Shown here in pieces: positions 43,925 to 52,644 of a stretch of DNA of 64,000 nucleotides. The translations under genes were made by a program, and so were the position numbers. Origin of the DNA: Pseudomonas sp. ICMP22404 (GTDB lineage: Bacteria; Pseudomonadota; Gammaproteobacteria; Pseudomonadales; Pseudomonadaceae); the NCBI RefSeq assembly GCF_006227205.1, contig NZ_VCNG01000024.1, positions 1-64,000 of the forward strand, given 5' to 3'. The notes beneath the pieces are model-generated. The model did no database searches. It had not been told where the DNA came from and worked only from the letters and a program-made list of their open reading frames with translations. Positions within the stretch are counted from its first letter, which is position 1. The number at the start of each line of letters is the position of its first letter.

Positions 43925-44278
43925 ATGTTGCGCATACGCGGAACCGTCGGCGATTGGCCGGTGGACTTGTCGATCGAAATGGACGAGGGCGACTGGGCGC
44001 AGCTCGGCGCGCAGTTGCAGGTGGTCAAGCCGGAGGGCGCGGCGATGACGGCGGCCAAACCGGCGAATCAGGACGATGCGCTGTGGCAGATCGCCAGGGA
44101 GTTGCTGCGCAAGGCCGGGCAGTTGAGTGGCCCGGACCTGCTGGAACAACTGGAAGGCCTTACGGGCAGTGCTCCGGCGGGCAAGCGCCTGTTGGTGCGC
44201 TTGCGCCACAGCGCCGAGGTCAAGGTGCTGAGCGGCGGTGATACGCCGCTCTACAGTTGGGTGGGGGCTGAGGCTTAG
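43925..44278 (+). CDS. Small uncharacterised protein
   Basis: The protein is 117 aa from the ATG at 43925, eight bases after AGGAG; a GTG one codon before is possible. There is no signal peptide or membrane helix. It starts MLRIRGTVGDWPVDLS and ends with LLVRLRHSAEVKVLSGG.. I do not recognise a named family. Its stop overlaps that of the convergent thioredoxin-TPR gene by 4 bases; the same pairing occurs in P. aeruginosa (PA4062/PA4061). Confidence 0.75.
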   Translation: MLRIRGTVGDWPVDLSIEMDEGDWAQLGAQLQVVKPEGAAMTAAKPANQDDALWQIARELLRKAGQLSGPDLLEQLEGLTGSAPAGKRLLVRLRHSAEVKVLSGGDTPLYSWVGAEA

Positions 44279-45147
44279 TACAACGCGGCAAACAGCTTGC
44301 GGCGATAGGTCGTCACCAACGGATGATCGTTGCCCAACAGTTCGAACACTTGCAGCAGCGTCTTGTGCGGCAGACCCTCGCTGTAGCCCCGGTTACGGCT
44401 GAACAGCTTGAGCAGTGCGTCGAGAGCCGGCTCATATTGCTGGCGCGCCAGTTGCTGGATCGCCAGTTGATACACCGCTTCATCGTCCTGTGGGTCTTTT
44501 GCCAGGCGGGCCTTGAGGTCGGCGGCGTCTGGCAGATGCTTGGCCAGGCCGAGGAACTGGATCTGCGCCTTGGCCCCGGCCAGTGCGGCCTTGTGCTCGT
44601 CGCTTTTCACCGAGTCCAGCACGGTCTGCGCTTCGCCCAGCTCGCCGCGTTCAGCCAGGCAACGGGCAAACAGGATCAGCGCCTTGGCGTTGGTGTTGTC
44701 TTCACCCAGCAGCACGGTGAGCAGGGCTTCGACATCGGCGAAACGCCCGTCGTCGAACAACGCCTGGGCCTGCTCGAGCGGATCGGCCGCGGCGGGAGGC
44801 GGCATCTGCACATGGGGTTCGAGCATCGCCCGCACCGCCGATTCCGGCTGGGCCCCGGCGAAACCGTCGACGGGCTGGCCGTCCTTGAACAGCACCACCG
44901 TCGGCAGGCTGCGGATGCCGAAGCGGGCGACGATGTCCTGCTCGATGTCGCAGTTGACCTTGGCCAGCAGCAACTCGCCCTGATAGCTCTCGGCAATACC
45001 TTGCAACATCGGCATCAGCGCCTTGCACGGCGCACACCACTCGGCCCAGAAATCCACCAGCACCGGTTTGTGGAAAGAGTTCGCGATCACCGACTGATCG
45101 AAATCGGCGGTGGTGGCGTCGAAGATGTAGGGAGTGTCCTGGGTCAT
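44275..45147 (-). CDS. cnoX: Thioredoxin-fold chaperone with TPR tail (CnoX/YbbN)
   Basis: The protein is 290 aa. The N-terminal thioredoxin domain (1-110) has W-C-A-P-C at 37-41, and a TPR-like helical region runs from about 120 to 285. E. coli YbbN (CnoX) has SQHC at this site and is a holdase linked to GroEL; here the CxxC is intact, so redox activity is possible in addition to chaperone activity. It stands alone, with a REPIN upstream at 45215-45299. Confidence 0.9.
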   Translation of the reverse strand: MTQDTPYIFDATTADFDQSVIANSFHKPVLVDFWAEWCAPCKALMPMLQGIAESYQGELLLAKVNCDIEQDIVARFGIRSLPTVVLFKDGQPVDGFAGAQPESAVRAMLEPHVQMPPPAAADPLEQAQALFDDGRFADVEALLTVLLGEDNTNAKALILFARCLAERGELGEAQTVLDSVKSDEHKAALAGAKAQIQFLGLAKHLPDAADLKARLAKDPQDDEAVYQLAIQQLARQQYEPALDALLKLFSRNRGYSEGLPHKTLLQVFELLGNDHPLVTTYRRKLFAALY

Positions 45148-45214
45148 GGGAATCTCTTAGAACGCTTGAATGAGGCAACTATACGCGGGGTCTTGCGGTG
45201 CCTGGTAGGTCGCT

Positions 45215-45299
45215 ATCGCGAGCGGGCTCGCTCCCACGGTTTGATCGCGTGCTATCTGAAAAAAACTCGATCACCTGTGGGAGCGAGCCTGCTCGCGAT
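45215..45299. repeat. REPIN (two inverted REP copies)
   Basis: REP copies at 45215-45237 and 45276-45299, the left one with GAGCGGGCTC, lie upstream of cnoX and just past the stop of the methyltransferase gene. Confidence 0.88.
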
Positions 45300-45304
45300 G
45301 CCTT

Positions 45305-45964
45305 TCAGGGCGAACGCCGCGCGTGATACAGGCTCACATGCCGAAACTCCTCGGGCTCGGCCAGGTCCGGCAGGGTCATGGCTTCGAGCAGTTCGATACG
45401 TCGGTACAGTGGATGCTGGAAATCCCGTACCCGGGAGTCGGCCACCAGGGCCTCGCGGCCGCGGCTGAGGAACTGGTCCAGCAGTGGCAGGTTGGCCCGG
45501 TCGTAGAGCACATCGGCGACCAGGATCAGGTCGAAGCGATCCGCTTCGGCGAAGAAATCCGTCGAATAAGTCAGCGCCACGTTATTGAGCAGGGCATTGG
45601 CCCGGCATGCCGCGATGGCCAATGGATCCAGGTCGCACGCCACCACTTCCAGCGCCCCGGCCTTGATCGCCGCGATGCCCGCCACGCCGGAGCCGGCACC
45701 GAAGTCCAGCACCCGCTTGCCCTCGACCCACTGCGGTCGCTCGGCCAGGTAGCGCGCCATCGCCAGGCCGCTGGCCCAACAGAAGCTCCAGTAAGGCGGT
45801 TCATGGAGGATGCGCCGGGTTTCCTCCGGGCTGAAGGCGCGGTCCATGTTATCGCCGTCGATCAACCACAGCTTCAAATCAGTGCCGGGTAACGGGCAGT
45901 CCACCAGGTGCGCGTCTCCCAGCAACTCGCTCAGCGCGTGTTGCAGGTCCTGCGGTGCATTCAT
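45305..45964 (-). CDS. Class I SAM-dependent methyltransferase
   Basis: The protein is 219 aa. SAM motif I is LDFGAGSGVAG (about 84-94), followed by the acidic loop CDLDPLAI and VADVLYD. It resembles protein-lysine methyltransferases of the ETF-beta (PrmA-like) group, judging by the N-terminal region around EPPYWSFCWASG. It overlaps the lipoprotein gene upstream by 4 bases. Confidence 0.85.
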   Translation of the reverse strand: MNAPQDLQHALSELLGDAHLVDCPLPGTDLKLWLIDGDNMDRAFSPEETRRILHEPPYWSFCWASGLAMARYLAERPQWVEGKRVLDFGAGSGVAGIAAIKAGALEVVACDLDPLAIAACRANALLNNVALTYSTDFFAEADRFDLILVADVLYDRANLPLLDQFLSRGREALVADSRVRDFQHPLYRRIELLEAMTLPDLAEPEEFRHVSLYHARRSP

Positions 45965-46425
45965 GGCGCTTTGACTAACTGCAAGGCGCCCAACGCCTGG
46001 GTGGTTGGTTGCGCGATGCGCTGCTCCGGCAGGTGCAGGATCAATTGGCCCGACTGGCTGGCACGGCCACGCAGTTCCACGCGGGCGCCGACCGGGAAGG
46101 CATCGGGGTTGAAACGCAGGCGGAAGGGCAGGGCGCGGTTGGTACCAATCAGGCTGGAGCTGGCGAGCAATTGCTGTGGACGGCCCTTGTCGTCGATCAC
46201 CAGCAGCGCCAGTTCGACCTCGGCCCCGGTCGGTACGCCTTCGAGGGTGCCGCTCAGTTCCCGCTGGTACGCTGGCAATGGTCCCAACTCGGCGGCTTGC
46301 CGGGCTTTATCCTGGGCCTGTTTCGGTGCGGGCGCCGGTGCGGGCGCGGCGGGCTTGGGAGCGTCACTGCTGCACGCCATCAACAGGCTGAAAAGACTGA
46401 GCAAAACGAGCGATCGTAGCGGCAT
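45961..46425 (-). CDS. YbaY-like lipoprotein
   Basis: The protein is 154 aa from the ATG at 46425 behind GGAG. The lipobox is LLMAC with the lipidated Cys at 18, followed by a Pro/Ala-rich linker (about 23-36). The beta-rich domain (SGTLEGVPTGAEVELALLVIDD..) is of the YbaY/type III secretion lipoprotein-chaperone fold. It is divergent from nrdR with a 128-bp gap. The function is not known. Confidence 0.82.
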   Translation of the reverse strand: MPLRSLVLLSLFSLLMACSSDAPKPAAPAPAPAPKQAQDKARQAAELGPLPAYQRELSGTLEGVPTGAEVELALLVIDDKGRPQQLLASSSLIGTNRALPFRLRFNPDAFPVGARVELRGRASQSGQLILHLPEQRIAQPTTQALGALQLVKAP

Positions 46426-46553
46426 GTGCGGCTCCAACAGGGGTGAATTCCATGGATCTGACGGTAAGCCCGTCTGTATACCGTAAACCCTATGGCTTGT
46501 CTTGCCAGTGGGATGCGCTACCATGGCCCTCCCATTTTTTGTTGCCTGCCACC

Positions 46554-47018
46554 ATGCACTGTCCCTTCTGCGGTGCCAACGACACCAAAGTCATCGACTC
46601 GCGACTGGTCGCCGAGGGCGAACAGGTCCGCCGTCGGCGCGAATGCCTGGCCTGCGGCGAACGTTTCACCACGTTCGAGACCGCTGAACTGGTGTTGCCG
46701 CGCCTGATCAAAACCGACGGCAGCCGCCAGCCGTTCGACGAAGAAAAACTGCGTGCCGGCATGCAGCGAGCCCTGGAAAAACGCCCGGTGAGCGTCGAGC
46801 GCCTGGAAGCGGCGCTGGTGCACATCAAGCACAAGCTGCGGGCGACCGGCGAGCGGGAGGTCAAATCCCTGGTGGTTGGCGAGCTGGTGATGGCCGAGCT
46901 GCAGAAGCTCGACGAAGTCGCCTACATCCGTTTTGCCTCGGTGTACCGGCGCTTCCAGGACCTGAACGAGTTCCGCGAGGAAATCGACCGCCTGGCCCGC
47001 GAACCGGTGAAAGAATGA
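46554..47018 (+). CDS. nrdR: Transcriptional repressor NrdR
   Basis: The protein is 154 aa from the ATG at 46554 (MHCPFCGANDTKVID). The four-cysteine zinc ribbon (CxxC ... CLAC) is at 3-34, followed by an ATP-cone (about 49-139). NrdR senses ATP/dATP and represses ribonucleotide reductase genes. A longer in-frame start is not supported. ribD follows with a 4-base overlap; the nrdR-ribD link is common in gammaproteobacteria. Confidence 0.97.
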   Translation: MHCPFCGANDTKVIDSRLVAEGEQVRRRRECLACGERFTTFETAELVLPRLIKTDGSRQPFDEEKLRAGMQRALEKRPVSVERLEAALVHIKHKLRATGEREVKSLVVGELVMAELQKLDEVAYIRFASVYRRFQDLNEFREEIDRLAREPVKE

Positions 47019-48148
47019 CCGTCCCGGCACAGCAGGCCGTCCTCGACGCCCATTACATGGCCCGCGCCCTGGAACTGGCGCGGCGCGGTCACTACACCAC
47101 CCATCCCAATCCGCGGGTGGGTTGCGTGATCGTGCGTGACGGGCAGATTGTCGGCGAAGGCTGGCACATCCGCGCCGGTGAACCCCATGCCGAAGTCCAT
47201 GCCTTGCGCGCCGCCGGTGAACTGGCCCGGGGCGCCACCGCCTACGTGACCCTCGAACCCTGCAGTCACCACGGCCGTACGCCGCCTTGTGCCGATGCGC
47301 TGGTCAACGCCGGTGTTGCCCGGGTCGTGGCGGCGATGCAGGACCCGAACCCGGAAGTCGCCGGTCGCGGTTTGCAACGGCTGGCCCAGGCCGGTATCGC
47401 CACCGAAAGCGGCGTACTGGAAGGCGAGGCCCGTCAGCTCAACCAGGGTTTTCTCAAGCGCATGGAGCACGGCTTGCCATTCGTGCGGGTCAAGCTCGCC
47501 ATGAGCCTCGATGGCCGCACCGCCATGGAGAGCGGCGAAAGCCAGTGGATCACTGGCCCGGCGGCACGTTCAGCGGTGCAACGGCTGCGAGCCCAGGCCA
47601 GCGTGGTACTGACCGGCGCCGACACGGTGCTGGCGGATAGTGCCCGGCTGACCGTACGCGCCGATGAGCTCGGGCTGGATGCCGATCAGACAGCATTGGT
47701 CATGAGTCGTCCGCCGCTGCGGGTACTGGTGGACGGTCGCTTGCGGGTGCCGCTGGATGCCCCCTTCTTCAAGGCTGGCCCGGCGCTGGTCGCCACGTGC
47801 ATGGCGGTGGAAGAACAGTACGCCAACGGTCCCGAATGCATGATCGTGGCAGGCGATGATGGCCAGGTCGACCTGCGGCGCCTGCTGGTGGAGCTGGCGG
47901 CTCGTGGCGTCAATGAGGTGCTGGTGGAAGCCGGCCCACGCCTGGCGGGGGCATTCGCCCGGCAAGGCTTGGTGGACGAATTCCAGATTTTTATCGCCGG
48001 CAAGTTCCTGGGATCTTCGGCGCGACCCCTGCTGGATTGGCCGCTGGCGCACATGAAAGATGCCCCGGCGCTGAAAATCACCGAAATCCGCGCCGTGGGC
48101 GATGACTGGCGAGTCATCGCCGTTCCCGTTCCGCCGGCCAGCGTATAA
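47015..48148 (+). CDS. ribD: Bifunctional riboflavin deaminase/reductase RibD
   Basis: The protein is 377 aa. The N-terminal deaminase domain (about 8-150) has the zinc site HAE and CSHHGRTPPC. The C-terminal reductase domain (about 155-375) has RVKLAMSLDGRTAM. Together they turn the GTP cyclohydrolase II product into 5-amino-6-ribitylaminouracil phosphate. It overlaps nrdR by 4 bases. The ribE gene starts 46 nt downstream. Confidence 0.96.
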   Translation: MTVPAQQAVLDAHYMARALELARRGHYTTHPNPRVGCVIVRDGQIVGEGWHIRAGEPHAEVHALRAAGELARGATAYVTLEPCSHHGRTPPCADALVNAGVARVVAAMQDPNPEVAGRGLQRLAQAGIATESGVLEGEARQLNQGFLKRMEHGLPFVRVKLAMSLDGRTAMESGESQWITGPAARSAVQRLRAQASVVLTGADTVLADSARLTVRADELGLDADQTALVMSRPPLRVLVDGRLRVPLDAPFFKAGPALVATCMAVEEQYANGPECMIVAGDDGQVDLRRLLVELAARGVNEVLVEAGPRLAGAFARQGLVDEFQIFIAGKFLGSSARPLLDWPLAHMKDAPALKITEIRAVGDDWRVIAVPVPPASV

Positions 48149-48194
48149 TTCCCGGCCTTCGCTCAAGCGGCGGCCTGTTCTCGAGGAGGACTCC

Positions 48195-48860
48195 ATGTTT
48201 ACCGGCATTATCGAATCCATCGGCAGTATCCGTGCACTCACCCCCAAGGGCGGCGACGTGCGGGTTCACGTCGAAACCGGCAAGCTCGACCTGAGCGACG
48301 TCAAACTGGGCGACAGCATCGCCGTGAACGGTGTCTGCCTGACTGCCGTCGAACTGCCCGGCAATGGTTTCCTGGCGGACGTCAGCCGCGAAACCCTCGA
48401 CTGCACCGCCATGAACGACCTCAAGAGCGGTAGTCCGGTCAATCTGGAGAAAGCCCTCACGCCCACCACCCGGTTGGGCGGGCATCTGGTCAGCGGCCAT
48501 GTCGACGGCGTCGGCGAAGTGGTTTCGCGCACCGATAACGCCCGGGCCGTGGAGTTTCGCATCCGTGCGCCGAAGGAGCTGGCCAAGTACATCGCGCACA
48601 AGGGCTCGATCACCGTCGACGGCACCAGCCTGACGGTCAACGCGGTGGATGGCGCCGAATTCCTGTTGACGATCATCCCGCACACCTTGAGCGAAACCAT
48701 CATGGCTTCGTACCGGCCTGGGCGCCGGGTCAACCTGGAAGTCGACCTGCTGGCCCGTTACCTGGAGCGCTTGCTGCTCGGTGACAAGGCCGCAGAGCCG
48801 ACGTCCGGCAGTAACATCACCGAAAGCTTTCTGGCCGCCAACGGCTACCTCAAATCCTGA
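48195..48860 (+). CDS. ribE: Riboflavin synthase alpha chain
   Basis: The protein is 221 aa from the ATG at 48195 (MFTGIIESIG) behind CGAGGAGGA. Two lumazine-binding repeats are each marked by an HxVSGHVDG-type or GTSLTVN-type segment. It dismutates two 6,7-dimethyl-8-ribityllumazine to riboflavin. In Pseudomonas the gene is also called ribC. It sits between ribD and ribBX. Confidence 0.96.
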   Translation: MFTGIIESIGSIRALTPKGGDVRVHVETGKLDLSDVKLGDSIAVNGVCLTAVELPGNGFLADVSRETLDCTAMNDLKSGSPVNLEKALTPTTRLGGHLVSGHVDGVGEVVSRTDNARAVEFRIRAPKELAKYIAHKGSITVDGTSLTVNAVDGAEFLLTIIPHTLSETIMASYRPGRRVNLEVDLLARYLERLLLGDKAAEPTSGSNITESFLAANGYLKS

Positions 48861-48876
48861 CCCAAGGGGGTGCCGC

Positions 48877-49968
48877 GTGGCGCTCAATAGCATCGAAGAG
48901 CTGGTTGAAGACATCCGCCAAGGCAAGATGGTCATCCTCATGGATGACGAAGACCGCGAGAACGAAGGCGACCTGATCATGGCCGCCGAATGCTGCAAGG
49001 CCGAACACATCAACTTCATGGCCAAGCACGCCCGTGGCCTGATCTGCATGCCGATGAGCCGCGAGCGTTGCGAGCTGCTGAAGCTGCCGCTGATGGCTCC
49101 GCGCAACGGTTCCGGCTTCGGCACCAAGTTCACCGTGTCCATCGAGGCCGCCGAGGGCGTGACCACCGGCATTTCCGCCGCTGACCGCGCACGCACCGTG
49201 CAAGCCGCCGCCGCGAAGGACGCCAAGGCCGAAGACATCGTCAGCCCTGGCCATATCTTCCCGCTGATGGCCCAGGCCGGCGGTACCTTGGCCCGCGCCG
49301 GCCACACCGAGGCAGCGTGCGACCTGGCGCGCATGGCCGGTTTCGAGCCCAGCGGCGTGATCTGCGAAGTGATGAACGACGACGGCACCATGTCCCGTCG
49401 CGCGGAACTGGAGGCCTTCGCCGCCGAACACGACATCAAGATCGGCACCATCGCCGACCTCATCCATTACCGGATGATCCACGAACGTACCGTTCAGCGG
49501 ATTGCCGAGCAGCCGCTGGACAGCGAGCTGGGCCATTTCAACCTGGTGACCTACCGCGATTCGGTGGAAGGCGACGTGCACATGGCACTGACCCTGGGCA
49601 CCGTCTGCGCCGAAGAGCCGACCCTGGTCCGCGTGCATAACATGGACCCGCTGCGGGACCTGCTGATGGTCAAGCAACCCGGCCGCTGGAGCCTGCGGGC
49701 CGCGATGGCCGCGGTGGCGGAGGCCGGCAGCGGCGTGGTGCTGCTGCTCGGACACCCCCTCGATGGCGATGTGCTGCTGGCGCATATCCGCGAAACCGGC
49801 GAGCAATTGCCGGTGAAGAAGACCACCACTTACAGTACGGTCGGCGCCGGTTCGCAGATCCTGCGTGACCTGGGCGTACGCAAAATGCGCCTGATGAGCG
49901 CACCGATGAAATTTAATGCGATATCCGGTTTCGATCTGGAAGTTGTAGAATACGTGCCCTCCGAATAA
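48877..49968 (+). CDS. ribB: 3,4-dihydroxy-2-butanone-4-phosphate synthase with degenerate GCHII domain (RibBX)
   Basis: The protein is 363 aa from a GTG at 48877, seven bases after AAGGGGG. The DHBP-synthase half (about 1-200) has DDEDRENEGD, FMAKHARGLIC and GHTEAACDL. The C-terminal half is like GTP cyclohydrolase II but lacks the SLRCDCG zinc cysteines and the Gly/Arg-rich GTP loop, with LLMVKQPGRWSLRAAM in that place. Cyclohydrolase activity must come from the separate ribA (53513). This fits the proteobacterial RibBX type. Confidence 0.93.
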   Translation: MALNSIEELVEDIRQGKMVILMDDEDRENEGDLIMAAECCKAEHINFMAKHARGLICMPMSRERCELLKLPLMAPRNGSGFGTKFTVSIEAAEGVTTGISAADRARTVQAAAAKDAKAEDIVSPGHIFPLMAQAGGTLARAGHTEAACDLARMAGFEPSGVICEVMNDDGTMSRRAELEAFAAEHDIKIGTIADLIHYRMIHERTVQRIAEQPLDSELGHFNLVTYRDSVEGDVHMALTLGTVCAEEPTLVRVHNMDPLRDLLMVKQPGRWSLRAAMAAVAEAGSGVVLLLGHPLDGDVLLAHIRETGEQLPVKKTTTYSTVGAGSQILRDLGVRKMRLMSAPMKFNAISGFDLEVVEYVPSE

Positions 49969-49999
49969 TGACCTCGTTCAGTTAAGGAGGTCTTCCCCC

Positions 50000-50088
50000 T
50001 GTGGGAGCGAGCCTGCTCGCGAAAGCGGTGCATCAGGCGACATTAATGTCTCTGAGCTGACGTCATCGCGAGCAGGACCGCTCCCACT
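50000..50088. repeat. REPIN between ribBX and ribH
   Basis: REP copies at 50000-50023 and 50065-50088, the right one slightly altered (GACCGCTCCCACTA), lie in a 225-bp gap between genes of the same strand. No FMN riboswitch sequence was found in this gap. Confidence 0.88.
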
Positions 50089-50193
50089 AGGGGTGCAGTT
50101 TCCTGGAATGAACGGCTGGCCCTGTAATTCGTGGCTAAATATCACCGAGGAGCGCGCACCGAGCGCGTTCCGGCTCTTTAAGAGAATTGACGA

Positions 50194-50670
50194 ATGACCC
50201 TGAAGACCATCGAAGGTACCTTCATCGCCCCCAAAGGCCGCTACGCTCTGGTAGTGGGCCGTTTCAACAGCTTCGTGGTCGAGAGCCTGGTTGGCGGTGC
50301 GGTCGATGCCCTGGTTCGCCATGGCGTGAGCGAAAGCGACATCACCATCATCCGTGCCCCTGGCGCCTTCGAAATTCCGCTGGTTGCGCAGAAAGTCGCT
50401 CAAAAAGGCGAATATGCAGCAATCATCGCCCTGGGCGCGGTCATTCGTGGCGGTACTCCGCATTTCGAGTACGTGGCTGGCGAGTGCACCAAGGGCCTGG
50501 CCCAGGTGTCCATGGAGTTCGGCGTGCCGGTGGCTTTCGGCGTGCTGACCGTTGATTCCATCGAGCAAGCCATCGAACGTTCCGGCACCAAGGCCGGTAA
50601 CAAAGGCGCCGAAGCCGCCCTGTCCGCCCTGGAAATGGTCAGTCTGCTGGCGCAGTTGGAGGCCAAGTGA
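50194..50670 (+). CDS. ribH: 6,7-dimethyl-8-ribityllumazine synthase
   Basis: The protein is 158 aa. It joins the RibBX product with the RibD product to make lumazine. Conserved features are VVGRFNSFVV, RAPGAFEIP and the catalytic His in RGGTPHFEYVA. The stop TGA overlaps the nusB GTG. The C-terminal GNKGAEAALSALEMV helix is typical of icosahedral/pentameric lumazine synthases. Confidence 0.97.
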   Translation: MTLKTIEGTFIAPKGRYALVVGRFNSFVVESLVGGAVDALVRHGVSESDITIIRAPGAFEIPLVAQKVAQKGEYAAIIALGAVIRGGTPHFEYVAGECTKGLAQVSMEFGVPVAFGVLTVDSIEQAIERSGTKAGNKGAEAALSALEMVSLLAQLEAK

Positions 50671-51167
50671 TTAGCGACGAAAGCGATCGTTTCAACCCGC
50701 GCGATCCCAAGCCTGCCGATGCCGGCAAGCCTTCGAAAAGCGTCAAGCGTCGCGAAGCCCGTCAGCTTGCGACCCAGGCGCTGTATCAATGGCACATGGC
50801 CAAGCAGTCGCTGAACGAGATCGAAGCGCAGTTTCGTGTCGATAACGATTTCAGCGATGTTGACGGCGCGTATTTCCGCGAGATCCTCCACGGAGTTCCG
50901 GCGCACAAGACCGAAATCGACAAGGCCCTGGCACCTTGCCTGGACCTGACCATCGAAGAGCTGGACCCGGTTGAACTGGCGGTGTTGCGCCTGTCCACCT
51001 GGGAACTGATGCAGCGCGTCGACGTACCGTATCGCGTAGTGATCAACGAAGGGATCGAGCTGGCGAAGGTCTTCGGTTCCACCGACGGACACAAATTCGT
51101 CAACGGTGTGCTCGACAAGCTCGCCCCGCGTCTGCGGGAAGCTGAAGTGAAGGCGTTCAAGCGCTGA
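50667..51167 (+). CDS. nusB: Transcription antitermination protein NusB, GTG start
   Basis: The protein is 166 aa from a GTG at 50667 overlapping the ribH stop (GTGA). It has an all-helical NusB fold (about 25-160): REARQLATQALYQWH and VVINEGIELAKVFGSTDGHKFVNGVLDKL. It binds boxA RNA with S10 (rpsJ in this window) to stop premature Rho termination in rRNA operons. The N-terminal 25 residues are basic and variable. Confidence 0.95.
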   Translation: MISDESDRFNPRDPKPADAGKPSKSVKRREARQLATQALYQWHMAKQSLNEIEAQFRVDNDFSDVDGAYFREILHGVPAHKTEIDKALAPCLDLTIEELDPVELAVLRLSTWELMQRVDVPYRVVINEGIELAKVFGSTDGHKFVNGVLDKLAPRLREAEVKAFKR

Positions 51168-52133
51168 ATGGGTGAGTTTGAGCTGATCCGCAGCTATTTC
51201 GCCGCAGCGCCTTGTGCGCAGGGCGGCGACGGCGTTGCGTTGGGGATCGGCGACGATTGTGCCTTGCTGGCGGTTCTTCCCGGGGAGCAGTTGGCAGTGT
51301 CCACCGACACGCTCGTGGCCGGTGTGCATTTTCCAGATCCTTGCGATCCATTCCTGCTCGGCCAGCGCTCGCTGGCCGTGGCGGTCAGCGATCTCGCCGC
51401 CATGGGCGCCAGGCCCCTTGCCTTTACCCTCGCCCTGACCTTGCCGACGGTGACAGCCGATTGGTTGCAAGCCTATGCCCGTGGTTTGAACCAGATGGCC
51501 CAGGCTTGTGGCGTTGCGCTGGTGGGTGGTGACACCACTCGCGGGCCGCTGAGCCTGACCATGACCGTGTTCGGTCGCGTGCCGTCCGGCCAGGCGTTGA
51601 CCCGGAGCGGCGCGCAGCCTGGCGATCTGCTGTGTGTCGGTGGTGAACTGGGCAATGCTGCCGGTGCATTGCCGCTCGTGCTTGGCCAGCGTCACACTGA
51701 GCCGGCCGTCGCCGAGCCGTTGCTGGCGCATTATTGGTCACCGCGTCCGCAGACCAGCCTGGGGCTGGCGCTACGGGGCAGGGCCAGTGCGGCCATGGAT
51801 ATTTCCGATGGTCTGCTGGCCGATTGCGGGCATATCGCATTGGCGTCCGGCGTGGCCATCCAGGTTGAACGGGAGCGCTTGCCGCTGTCCAACGCTTTGC
51901 TGGCCTTCCTCGGCCGAACGGACGCGGAGCAGGCCGCGCTGAGCGGGGGTGACGATTATGTGCTGCTGTTCAGCTTGCCACCGGTCCGATTATCGGCGTT
52001 GCAGGCCGAAGGCTGGCCAATCCACGTGATCGGCAGTGTCATGGCAGGGCAGGGTGTCATGCTGGTGGACGCCGATGGAAGCGACATCACCCCGCAAATC
52101 CGGGGTTATCAACATTTTCGGGAGACACCGTGA
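51168..52133 (+). CDS. thiL: Thiamine-monophosphate kinase
   Basis: The protein is 321 aa. It phosphorylates thiamine phosphate to thiamine pyrophosphate. It shows the PurM-like fold motifs GIGDDCA, VAVSDLAAMGA and the GGDTTRG loop; the C-terminal AMDISDGLLADCGH is also typical. The ATG directly abuts the nusB stop, and the stop overlaps pgpA. TPP made here is the cofactor of Dxs (54722-56620), another link in the window. Confidence 0.95.
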   Translation: MGEFELIRSYFAAAPCAQGGDGVALGIGDDCALLAVLPGEQLAVSTDTLVAGVHFPDPCDPFLLGQRSLAVAVSDLAAMGARPLAFTLALTLPTVTADWLQAYARGLNQMAQACGVALVGGDTTRGPLSLTMTVFGRVPSGQALTRSGAQPGDLLCVGGELGNAAGALPLVLGQRHTEPAVAEPLLAHYWSPRPQTSLGLALRGRASAAMDISDGLLADCGHIALASGVAIQVERERLPLSNALLAFLGRTDAEQAALSGGDDYVLLFSLPPVRLSALQAEGWPIHVIGSVMAGQGVMLVDADGSDITPQIRGYQHFRETP

Positions 52134-52633
52134 CAGATCATCCCAACCAGGTTCCAGCCGAATTCGTCCCCCCCTCGGTCTGGCGTAATCCCTGGCATTT
52201 CCTGGCATTTGGCTTCGGTTCGGGTACTTTGCCCAAGGCGCCAGGTACATGGGGCTCGCTGGTTGCGCTACCCTTCATACCGTTGTGGCAGATGTTGCCG
52301 GACTGGGGCTACTGGCTGATGCTCGGCATCACCATGCTGTTCGGCTTCTGGTTGTGTGGCAAGGTGGCGGACGACCTGCGTGTGCACGATCATGAAGGGA
52401 TCGTCTGGGATGAAATGGTCGGGATGTGGATTACCCTGTGGCTGGTGCCGGAAGGCTGGTACTGGCTCTTGGCGGGTTTCCTGATGTTCCGCTTCTTCGA
52501 TATTCTCAAGCCATGGCCGATCCGGTGGATCGACCGGCATGTCCACGGAGGCGTCGGTATCATGCTCGACGACATCCTGGCCGGGGTGTTTGCCTGGCTG
52601 GCAATGCAAGGACTGGTGTGGTGTCTTACCTGA
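52130..52633 (+). CDS. pgpA: Phosphatidylglycerophosphatase A, GTG start
   Basis: The protein is 167 aa from a GTG at 52130 (GTGA overlap with thiL). It is an inner-membrane protein with about four helices and the family motifs GSGTLPKAPGTWGS, HEGIVWDEMVGMW and MLDDILAG. It removes the phosphate from phosphatidylglycerol phosphate. nusB-thiL-pgpA is a common gammaproteobacterial order. Confidence 0.95.
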   Translation: MTDHPNQVPAEFVPPSVWRNPWHFLAFGFGSGTLPKAPGTWGSLVALPFIPLWQMLPDWGYWLMLGITMLFGFWLCGKVADDLRVHDHEGIVWDEMVGMWITLWLVPEGWYWLLAGFLMFRFFDILKPWPIRWIDRHVHGGVGIMLDDILAGVFAWLAMQGLVWCLT

Positions 52634-52644
52634 GGGATCCAGGC

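Noticed and set aside
49969..50193. FMN riboswitch in front of ribH or in the rib block
   Set aside because: The gap holds a REPIN and a short leader; the conserved RFN core segments were not found there or before ribD.
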